Source: Cochliopodium minus (taxonomy: Eukaryota; Discosea; Himatismenida; Cochliopodiidae). From it: a DNA stretch of 10,399 nt. Below are positions 1-7,545 of the stretch, piece after piece. Location of the stretch: assembly GCA_024220525.1 (NCBI GenBank), contig JAMYWO010000037.1, positions 207,603-218,001 of the forward strand, read 5' to 3'. The translations under genes and the position numbers were made by a program. Under the pieces are notes generated by a model that ran no database searches, had not been told where the DNA came from, and worked only from the letters and a program-made list of their open reading frames with translations. Every line of letters begins with the position of its first letter. Position 1 is the stretch's first letter.

Positions 1-2
1 AA

Positions 3-1690
3 ATGACTAGCAGCATAGAAGAATTCAAAAATAAACTTATAGAGGCATCTAAAGATGGAGATGAACAAATAATCAATCTTATTTTGGAGAATGAGGAAAT
101 ATTATTTAATTTGATTGACGAATATTATGAAGATGAAACATTCATACCATTACATATAGCTGCAGAAAATGGAAAGGCAAATAGTTTGGAATTATTACTG
201 AGTAAAAATAATTATTATGAAGTTTAAAATTAATTTCCCAATTTCTGATTTTAGCCAAATTCGATATAAACAAATTGGATGATGAGGGAAGAACATGCAT
301 TCAATGTGCAATTGAAGAAGAAAAAATGGAATGTGTTGAAGTATTGATCGAAAAACATGCTGATTTAAGTTTAATATCTAATGATGGTAGATCTCCTTTG
401 TATAGAGCAGTGGAGAGTGAAAATGAGGAGATCATTGATTTATTGCTCCAATATAATTCACCTATTGATTTGAAGACCAATAGGGATGGATGGACATGTC
501 TCCATCTTGCTTCAAGAATGGGATATTATGATATAGCCAACAAATTAATAGATCATAAAGCTGATATTAATCTCAAAGATAAAGATGAGAGGTAATAAAT
601 AATATACAAATACATTCAAAGTATCATATATAATATTATAACCTATTCATAACTCAATTATAGGACACCATTACATTTGTCCTCCAAATTGGGATATGTA
701 GAAATTGTAAAATTATTAATTGACAACAAAGCAAATATCAACGAAATAAATAAAGAGGGGAAATCCCCATTACATCTTGCCGCAGAGCTGCATTTATCTG
801 TAGTCAAATTACTTCTCAAAAATGGGGCGAATAGCCAATTAAAAGATAATGTAAAACAATTTTCTTTTCATTCTATCTAATTTTCAATGAAAATTAGTTT
901 ATTCAATTCATCCAAAAAATAAAGGAGGAAAACTTATGTGATAAATTAAATAATTATAAATCACAGAAAGCAATAATAATTATAAAAAAGTCAAAAAGTG
1001 ATCAACATCTTTAAGAAAATTAATATTTATATTAAACATGCATGATCTTGTATTTTCAATTCAAACCTAAAAAAATTTTTTTAGGAAGGCAAATTGGCGA
1101 TACAAATAGCAGAAGAACATGACAAAAAAGAAATAGCAAGATATATAAATAATTTTGAAATGGAAAAAAAGGAGGCAAGTGGGGAAAATTCCACTCCAAG
1201 AAGATTTTCGAGTAACACCATAAATAATGGGGAGACTCCTTTGTCCACTTTGGAGGAAGCTGAGGAGCTAAAGGAGGAGGCTGTCCAAGTGAAAAGTAAG
1301 AGAAAGAGTAATTCTAATTCTTGCGCTCAGTTTTCTAATTCTGAAGTCGAAGAAATTGAAGATCATGCAAGCATCTTAAATCAAAATGGTGAATTTTTTT
1401 ATTTTATTTTCATTTTATTTTTAAATTATTTAATCTTTTATTATCTTTTTTTGATTCCTCTAGTAAATAATCATTACCTCGATCAATCTTCAATTTTGCA
1501 AGGATCCTCCGTTATCAAAGGAGAGCCCAAAAAAACTTTTTTGCAAGCTTCCCTTCTCCCTCTCTCCATCCTTTTTGGTGTTTCTGTTGCTTTTGGTGTC
1601 TACCACTTCATGAAGAAGAAGGATAGTGCCACCTATGAAAGTCAAGGTTCTGACTTGTTAATAGAAGAAATCAAAAAGAACAAATATTGA
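3..1690 (+). CDS. Ankyrin-repeat protein with C-terminal transmembrane helix (5 exons)
   Basis: Proposed exons are 3-201, 255-591, 664-850, 1085-1388 and 1464-1690 (417 residues, TGA stop). All introns are GT-AG and every junction rebuilds an ankyrin motif, for example TKFDINKLDDEGRT across intron 1, DERTPLHLSSKLGY across intron 2 and KDNEGKLAIQIAEEH across intron 3. About seven to eight ankyrin repeats fill residues 14-265; the clearest have TCLHLAS, TPLHLSS and SPLHLAAE cores. Residues 268-365 are polar, Ser/Glu/Lys-rich and probably disordered. A hydrophobic helix at about 370-391 (LLPLSILFGVSVAFGVYHF) is followed by KKK and a short 22-residue tail. No signal peptide is seen, so the ankyrin domain is probably cytosolic and held on a membrane by the C-terminal helix. 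Ankyrin repeats bind protein partners; the partner here is unknown. The repeat at residues 213-239 is one residue short (AAELHLSVV where AAExGHLxVV is usual). The start is the first visible ATG, but only two bases precede it, so an upstream exon cannot be excluded. Confidence 0.85.
1389..1463 (+). other. Frame-preserving, stop-free intron in the ankyrin gene
   Basis: This 75 bp stretch starts with GTGAAT and ends with CTCTAG, and is extremely T-rich compared with its flanks, so it is most likely an intron. Its length is a multiple of three and it has no in-frame stop. If kept in the mRNA it would insert 25 very hydrophobic residues (rich in F, I, L and Y) before residue 343, creating a second possible membrane helix. 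Removal gives SILNQ-NVNNHYLDQSS. Confidence 0.6.
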
Positions 1691-1869
1691 CAAATCTATT
1701 CAAAATAAGAAAAATTAATTTTTATTTTATTTAAATCATATTTTATTTAAATTAATTTTTATCTTTCCCCAGATACATAATATTATATATCTTCTTATTT
1801 GATTTTTGCTATCAATATCCCAAAAATTCTATCTTCTAGAATATATCAAATAAATTAAATTAAAAAAAA
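1691..1869. other. Intergenic AT-rich spacer between ankyrin gene and lactonase gene
   Basis: No coding segment is visible. The spacer is A/T-rich with repeated TTTTATTTAAA-like words near 1720-1755 and must hold the 3' end signals of the ankyrin gene and the promoter of the next gene. No specific element can be assigned. Confidence 0.5.
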
Positions 1870-1963
1870 ATGTTGAAATATGGACCTATATTCATCCTTA
1901 TTCTGATAATTTCCATTTTCTCACATATCTCATGTGCAGACACAATCTATAGTCATGATATGG
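1870..1963 (+). other. Candidate upstream first exon encoding a signal peptide for the lactonase
   Basis: An ATG at 1870 opens a 37-codon frame that begins MLKYGPIFILILIISIFSH and continues ISCADTIYSHDM, a typical secretory signal peptide with a likely cleavage after SCA. A donor GTGAAA at 1964 and an acceptor GAAAG ending at 2031 would remove 68 bp and join phase 1 to phase 1. This keeps the lactonase frame as SHDM-DTNKNKFHIF and gives 279 residues in total. The same type of acceptor (TTGAAAG) is used at 3973. The ATG at 2025 would then lie inside the intron, six bases before the splice point. Alternatives are that this is a separate short secreted peptide ending at TAA 1981, or chance in AT-rich DNA. 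Confidence 0.5.
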
Positions 1964-2024
1964 GTGAAATATTTTGTGAATAAAAAATTTATTAAAAAAA
2001 AAAAATTGTTTCATTTCACTCATC

Positions 2025-3259
2025 ATGAAAGATACCAACAAAAATAAATTCCACATTTTCCCTACCAAAGAAATTGGCCCTGAATTGACCAAATTCGTCT
2101 CTGAAATATCTGGTAAGGATCAATATTTGATTGGAAGATATTTCTGATATTGATTAGAATTGTCAAATTATCATTTATGATTGATCTTTTGTTGATATAA
2201 AGATCTCATATAAATAAATTCAACAAATAAAAATCATTTTTTTTGACTATCTATTTATAGAGAAAAGCATCAAAGAAAGAGGGAAATTTTTCATCGCATT
2301 ATCTGGTGGATCTTTGCCAGTGATTCTCGGACAGGGATTGAATGAAGAAAATACCATCAACAATATTGATTGGAAAAACTGGCATGTCTTTTTGGTCGAT
2401 GAGAGAAAGGTAACAAAACTTATTTTGAATGTTTATTTAATTTTTCTTTCTTTAAAATATCTAGATATTTTAAAAGAAAAATTTAAAATTTGAATTTTTT
2501 TTAATTTTTTATTTTTAATAAATTTATCAAGGTTTCCAAAACACATCAAGACTCAAATTACAACGCCGTAAAAAAAAACATATTTACAGAGAAGACGAAC
2601 CACCCAGAATCCCAACTTTATGGCATCAAAGACGAGCTCGAGCTTTCTAAATGTGCGGAGGACTACCAAACCAACCTCAGGAACGTTTTCGGAGTGAATG
2701 AGGCTATTCCTTCTTTTGATTTGATCCTATTGGGAATGGGTCCCGATGGTAACAATTTATTTTAATTTTAAGAATTTTTATTTTATTCATTTCATGTATA
2801 TAATTCGTTTTTTCAATGATTTTTGTTATTTTGACTTTTTTTTTGTTTAGTATAAAAATGGTTTATTGTAATAATTCATTATTTTTAAATTGAAAATTAT
2901 TCTTTTTTTTTTTAAATATTTTCGATATTGTTCCTTCACATTTAAATTTCTTGTTTAAAGGACACACCGCTTCTCTTTTCCCAAACCACAAATTACTCGA
3001 AGAGCAAAACAGTCTGATTGCATACCTCAATGATTCCCCAAAACCTCCTCCAGAGAGAATCACATTCACCTTGCCCCTCATCAATAATTCCCGCCACGTC
3101 GCCTTTGTTGCGACTGGTGCTGAGAAGAAAACTCCTTTTCAAAAAGCTATAGAGATCCCTTCAAAGGACATTCCTAGTTCTCTCATTTCTTCTAAGGATA
3201 CTGAGCATGGTGTTGTACATTGGTTTATTGATCCTTCTGTACTTGGTTCAAATTATTGA
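2025..3259 (+). CDS. PGLS: 6-phosphogluconolactonase (4 exons from ATG 2025)
   Basis: This enzyme hydrolyses 6-phosphogluconolactone to 6-phosphogluconate, the second step of the oxidative pentose-phosphate pathway. Exons are 2025-2112, 2261-2409, 2532-2748 and 2961-3259, giving 250 residues, a normal length for the family, with TGA stop. Family motifs in order are: FFIALSGGSLP at residues 39-49 (sugar-phosphate loop), WHVFLVDERKV at 70-80, SNYNAV at 88-92, FDLILLGMGPDGHTASLFP at 141-159 (active-site region, joined across intron 3), PPERITFTLPLINNS at about 181-195, VAFVATGAEKK at 198-208 and VVHWFIDPSV at the end. No expected catalytic motif is missing. The domain is complete from ATG 2025, so a cytosolic protein is possible. 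However, an in-frame upstream exon at 1870-1963 could provide a signal peptide and give an ER or secreted form. Identity is firm; only the N-terminus is in doubt. Confidence 0.93.
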
Positions 3260-3434
3260 TAATTAAAAATTTTAAAAAATTTATTCTTTTTTTCTTGTAA
3301 ATAATTTAATTTCAAGTTTAAAGTCTTTCAAACATTTAAAAACGAATTAACCTTTAACTTTCCACCATTGAATACCTCTGTTTGCCACATCTCAACAATC
3401 ATAATTTAAATTATGGAAAAAAAAAAAAAATTGG
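3260..3434. other. Intergenic spacer between lactonase and nucleotidyltransferase genes
   Basis: AT-rich and non-coding. A T-rich stretch follows the lactonase stop (3281-3300). A run of about 14 A at 3417-3430 precedes the next ATG. An earlier ATG at 3413 meets an in-frame TAA within 12 codons and is not used in the model. Confidence 0.5.
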
Positions 3435-5631
3435 ATGGATTTGTATAATTTATTGGATATTATCGAGCTTGATGAAATCTATTGGTAATTTAATTTGATA
3501 AATATTCAAAATTCTTTTCAATTTGAATATAAGTTTGAATATTTATTTATTTGGTTCAAGATGCTATGAATTATATAATGAAAATTCTGATTGGGATTAT
3601 ATTGTGATCATAAAAGGTTATCTCTTTTTCTATCCAAAATATGCTCACTTATAATAATTAATCTTTAGATGAATATGAGCATGAGATAGTAGAAAAAGAA
3701 AATATGATCTGCAGAAAAGAAAATCTAAAGACAATATCAGGCAAAGATTCCAGCAGGATACAAATAAAAATGGGTGAGTGAATTAATCAAGCATTATTGG
3801 ATCAAACTTTGAAATTATAATTTATATTTCACATATAAAAAGGATTGTATAATTTCGCCTTGTATAAATTCAAAGATTGGTGTGAAATGTTATCCCAAAA
3901 TGATTTATTTTGCGTAAAAAAAAATTTTGTGTAAAGAATAAAAAATTTAAAGAAAATTTTACAAAATTGAAAGGTATTCACCACTTTTTTGCCTGATAAA
4001 TATGTGCTGATGAAAAAATTTGATTTCGAAAAAATATATTCAATAAGAGTACGAAAAGTGAGGTGACTTTATTCCAAAAATGATTTTTATTTTTTCAACT
4101 TTTTGTTTCAAAAAAAAAAAAAGAAAATCGGTGTTGTGGGATGAAGCGAGGAGCTATCATAAAGCAACGGTCATGTTCAAAACCAAAAATTATGAAAAGG
4201 GAAGAAAAAATTGTAAGAAAAATTTAAATAAAAATATTTACTTTTGTTTGTTATTCATTATTATTTTAAAAAAAAAATTATCGTCATAAATGATTATTTA
4301 AAGTTCTCATTTAAAATGATTATTTTATTAAAAACTTTCATTAAAAATTATTTAATTATTATTAATATAAATTATTTTAATTATAATTAAATATTTTTTT
4401 TGAAAAAATTTTATTTTTCTTCAAAAATTTTTCATTTTTTTTTTTAAATCAATCTTTTTTGTTGGAATAAAAAAAGTAAGTTATTGTTTCAGGTTTCTTG
4501 AATTCGGATACCAACTCTGCAAATTTGGGAAGATAGTGGACACAACGTCAGCAAACGAGATATGCCAATCAATAGTGCAATCGAAAGAAACCAACGCGGA
4601 GATTTTTTTCAAGCAATACGACGAGATCAGAAAAAAAAAGGTTGAAGAGTTTTCTTTGTTTACCCCCCACAGAGATTTCGTTAGCTCCCATACTAAAGTG
4701 AACAAGTTGTACGTCTTGGATTTTATCAGTGAGTACAGTTTGGAGGTGTTTCAAAGAAATTTCGGCGTCTTTGTGTCTTGTTTGGGGAATGGTGTAACCC
4801 TTACCCTTTTTTACTTTTTTTTACATTTTTATTTTTATTACATATTTTATTGTATTATTTTACATCTTAATTATTTTTGTATTTTTATATTTTTTATTAT
4901 TTAATTTTTTTATTTTTTTATTTTTTTATTTTTATTACATATTTTATTGTTTTATTTTACATCTTAATTTTATTTTTGTATTTTCGGTATTTATTTTTCG
5001 TTCAATTTATCAAAATTAGTTTCATTTTTTTATTTGACAACAATTTTTAAAGTAAAAAATAAAATGTGCAGAAAATTTACTTCGATTTTTATTTTAATTT
5101 CTTTTCCAAATATTTTAATTCCATTTGCGATTAATCAAAAAATAAAAAAAGAAAAAAAAAAAAAAAATGTAAAAGATATTTCATTAATTTAATTTTTTTT
5201 TTTTTAAGAAGCAAAACATTGCTAAAAAAGAAATTTCAGAAAATGAGAAAGTTATTGACGATTATCGTGCATTCATTCTCCCTCAAAACAACGTGAAGAA
5301 CGTTGCTGGAAAAGAGAGGTTTTCACAAAAGAAAAAAGATGAAAAGAAAAGAGTAGATCAGTCCTTCCATTTAAGTACCAACGTCAACGAATGCAATGTC
5401 GAGTTTGAAATCGTGAGGGAATGTTTCGATTGTGTCTTGTACTGTGATTTCAATGAGAAAATGGTTTGCGTTTCTCTCGCCCCTTTTGTTTTCTTCGACA
5501 AAAACAACAAGGACTTTGTGCTCTTTGAAAGTTCGTTGAAAGTCAAAGGTTAAAAATTTTTTATTTTTTATTTTTTATTTTTTATTTTTTATTTTTTATT
5601 TTTTATTTTTTATTTTTTATTTTTTATNTTA

Positions 5632-5662
<31 letters not shown>

Positions 5663-7214
5663 TTTATTTTTATTTTATTTTTATTTTTATTTTTATTTTT
5701 ATTTTATAATCATTTTTTAGCTTGGTAACTTAACATCAGGAAACGACCAAAACATGGGCATTCCACAGCTTTTGCTCAACGATCAAAACATCAAATCTAT
5801 TCACTGTGGTTTTGATCACTCGATGATTTGTAATTAATTTTCACAAAAAAAAAAAAAAATTAATTTTTTTTAAAATAAACTTACTATCTCAAAATATAGA
5901 CAAAAAAAATGGAGACGTAATCATTTCAGGCCTGAATTATTTTTTCTTTTTAAAAAACTTTTTTTTGGAATATTCAAATTTTTTTTTTTTTTCATTATGA
6001 AAATTTTGTTTTATTAATTTATTATAAAATTATTTTATAAACGAAATTTTTTATCAGTTATTAATATTCGGAGGAAGGTAAAAATAATTTTTTTTTGTTT
6101 TTGAATCAACCATTTTAATCGTTTAACGCTTTTTTATTTTATTTTTTTATCAGCGAGAAAGGCCAACTGGGATTGGGCCAAAACAAAAATCTGTTTTCTG
6201 TCAACCTCTTGATGAACGACCCAAATATTCAGTCTATTTCTTTGGGAGGGTCAAAAAAATTTTTAATAAAATTATTTAAAAAAAAAAATTTAATAAATAA
6301 TTTTTTTAAAAAATTCTACTTTTAATATTAAAATTAATTTTACTTTCAATTTTAAAATAAATTTTACTTTTAATTTTTTTTACAAAATAGGTTACATTCC
6401 ATGATACTCAAGAAAAATGGAGACGTAATTAGTTTGAAACAAGAAATGTTATTTTTAAATTTTTATTTGTAAATTGATTTTTCTGGAAAACAAGTTATTT
6501 GTCTTTGGTTCGAATGAAAGTGGAGAATTGGGTAAAATATAGAAAAAAATTAAAAATTAAAAATTAAATTAAAAATCAAATAAAAAAATTTTTTTTTTGA
6601 AGGCATTGGAAAGCCAGAAATCCCATTTTTGAATGTACCCACTTTCTTCATGAATGATCCCCTCATAGTCTCCATTTACAGCTCCTCAAAGAGCTCCTAC
6701 ATGTACAAAAGTAACGGGAGCTTTTTTGCTTGGGGAGGGAACGATTTTGGTAAAAAACAAATTAAAAAAATAAAAATTAAACAAAATTTTTAAAAAATAG
6801 GACAATTGGGATTGGGAAATAATGGTTGCTTCTTTTTTATTAAATAAAAATAAAAATTATAAATTTTTAATTATAATTTATTTTTTCCTCAAAGACATTA
6901 AGTATTCCCCTGTGTTGGTCTTGAAAGATCCATCCATATTGTAATTAAAAAACCATCAAATTCACCACTTAGTTTTATTTTTTTTATTTTTTTATTTTTT
7001 TTATTTTTATTTTTATTTATTTTTATTTTTTAAAAGGATCATAAATTCAGGAGAGAGAAGGTACAACTGGAGCACTGACACTCATCAATATTTCACCTCT
7101 CACATCAAAGACACCATCCTTCTATTTTTGTTATCCCTCAGAAGGAAGTTTCTTTCGAGCAAAATTAAACTTCCCAAGTTTGTCACTTTTGAAATCATAA
7201 AAATGATCTTTTGA
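3435..7214 (+). CDS. Predicted nucleotidyltransferase / RCC1-repeat fusion protein (18 exons)
   Basis: Exons: 3435-3484, 3534-3616, 3669-3773, 3843-3913, 3974-4062, 4124-4212, 4477-4793, 5209-5548, 5740-5829, 5900-5916, 6059-6078, 6154-6249, 6391-6424, 6495-6531, 6603-6749, 6801-6824, 6895-6940 and 7037-7214. They join without a stop into 610 residues ending at TGA 7212-7214. Residues 16-44 hold a polymerase-beta-type nucleotidyltransferase signature: YLFGSRCYELYNENSDWDY has GSR followed by SDxD. Then come FLPDKYVLMKKFDFEKIYS (109-127), YEKGRK, and RFLEFGYQLCKFGKIVD (168-184), in the order seen in predicted nucleotidyltransferases. Residues 237-382 resemble no domain clearly, but faintly recall the N-terminal part of T4-type RNA ligases. 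Residues 382-565 carry about four RCC1 repeats (HSMILKKNGD, FGGSEKGQLGLG, GGNDFGQLGLGNN). The tail includes LPKFVTFEIIKMIF. Because no usable in-frame ATG separates the two halves, fusion is favoured. Two adjacent genes remain possible, with a start at 5064 for the second. Substrate and function are unknown; the canonical G after GSRxY is E here. Confidence 0.6.
4831..4985. repeat. Imperfect tandem duplication, about 55 bp copies 97 bp apart
   Basis: The segment from 4831 (ATTTTTATTACATATTTTAT) through about 4886 recurs from 4928 with near identity, sharing the words TTATTACATATTTTATTG and TTTTACATCTTAATT. It lies wholly inside an intron and probably reflects slippage or local duplication of low-complexity DNA. 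Confidence 0.75.
5064..5168 (+). other. Possible alternative first exon for the RCC1-containing half
   Basis: An ATG at 5064 opens 35 codons (MCRKFTSIFILISFPNILIP, then Lys/Glu-rich) up to a GTAAAA donor at 5169. The phase is 0, which matches the acceptor at 5207-5208 after a 40 bp intron. This would make a separate RCC1 gene with a signal-anchor-like start. The segment is AT-rich and unlike the G/C-ending codon use of its neighbours, and 40 bp would be the shortest intron in the window, so chance is likely. Confidence 0.2.
5550..5706. repeat. TTTTTTA / TTTTTA tandem repeat inside an intron, with an ambiguous base
   Basis: A heptamer array (TTTTTTA, about ten units) runs to around 5627, then changes to hexamer and pentamer units (TTTTTA, TTTTA) up to about 5706. 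An undetermined base (N) sits at 5628 exactly at the change of unit, suggesting an assembly join or a hard-to-read tract. The true length may differ. The array fills most of the intron 5549-5739. Confidence 0.9.
5721..7036 (+). other. RCC1 repeat region of the fusion gene (small exons)
   Basis: The RCC1-type blades run: NDQNMGIPQLLLNDQNIKS with HCGFDHSMIYKKNGD; LLIFGGSEKGQLGLG with LLMNDPNIQSISLGG and LHSMILKKNGD; LFVFGSNESGELGIG with a divergent YSSSKSSYMYKSNG; and FFAWGGNDFGQLGLGNN with LVLKDPSIL. RCC1 repeats usually form a seven-bladed propeller that acts as a guanine-exchange factor or a protein-binding platform; only about four blades are visible. Exons here are very short (17, 20, 24, 34 and 37 nt), with boundaries often at the GD-LF or LG-G positions of the repeat. 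An alternative acceptor at 5720 reads LGNLTSGNDQNMG, which fits an RCC1 blade start better than the acceptor at 5739. It needs a phase-0 donor such as GTCAAA at 5542. Confidence 0.85.
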
Positions 7215-7545
7215 ATAAAAAAAAAAACTCTTTTTTTTTGAGCTCAAACAAATAAATTATAAAAATTTTTCTTTGTATCTCTGACCCCTCAATCTAAAAT
7301 TGGCTTTCTAAAAATAAATAATAAATACTTCCATTTTATACATCCTTACGCAAAATTTTACTTATATTTCATAATTGATTTATAGTTTCGATATCATTAG
7401 ATCCTAAGATGCAATTTTTTATATTCAAAAGGAAAAAAAAAAAATTAATTAAACTTTATTGATATAAAAAAAAAAAATAGGTTGCAATCAATTTTTATCC
7501 GCATAAATAATAATACACATATTCCACATATATTTAATTTTATTT
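7215..7545. other. Intergenic region before the acidic helical gene
   Basis: These 331 bp are AT-rich with A runs at 7219-7229, 7434-7443 and 7467-7477. An AATAAA hexamer overlaps the preceding stop codon (7214-7219) and could serve as a polyadenylation signal. A TAG at 7478-7480 after an A-rich tract could be a 3' splice site of a leader intron, but no matching donor can be fixed. No gene is seen on either strand. Confidence 0.45.

Larger units (their letters stand above)
4794..5208 (+). other. Long T-rich intron between nucleotidyltransferase half and middle region
   Basis: This 415 bp stretch begins GTAACC and ends in a T-tract plus AAG. Removing it joins SCLGNG to KQNIAKKEIS in phase 0. 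A neighbouring acceptor three bases later (AAG at 5209-5211) would drop one lysine. The intron holds an imperfect duplication (4831-4985), an A-rich run at 5151-5167 and a possible alternative first exon (5064-5168). The exon upstream would stay open to TAA 4902-4904 if unspliced, adding a low-complexity hydrophobic tail. Confidence 0.55.

Noticed and set aside
1898-2092. Minus-strand open frame opposite the lactonase start
   Set aside because: It is the shadow of the plus-strand signal-peptide exon and lactonase exon, with no family motif and a Phe/Lys-rich low-complexity middle.
2863-3084. Minus-strand open frame containing GGGFGESL
   Set aside because: It lies opposite a well-supported lactonase exon and its 3' part is translated poly-A.
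4213-4492. Missing microexon between YEKGRKN and RFLEFGYQ
   Set aside because: Using the acceptor at 4475-4476 instead of the CAG at 4490-4492 gives an in-frame LSYCFRFLEFGYQ, so no extra exon is needed.
4477-4904. Reading the nucleotidyltransferase exon straight through to TAA 4902 as a hydrophobic C-terminal tail
   Set aside because: Composition changes sharply to T-rich low complexity at the GTAACC donor (4794), and splicing in phase 0 continues into well-formed coding sequence. It is kept only as an alternative.
5550-5706. TTTTTTA array as a telomere or CRISPR-like array
   Set aside because: It is an internal, intronic simple repeat with varying unit length and no spacers, flanked by exons of one gene.
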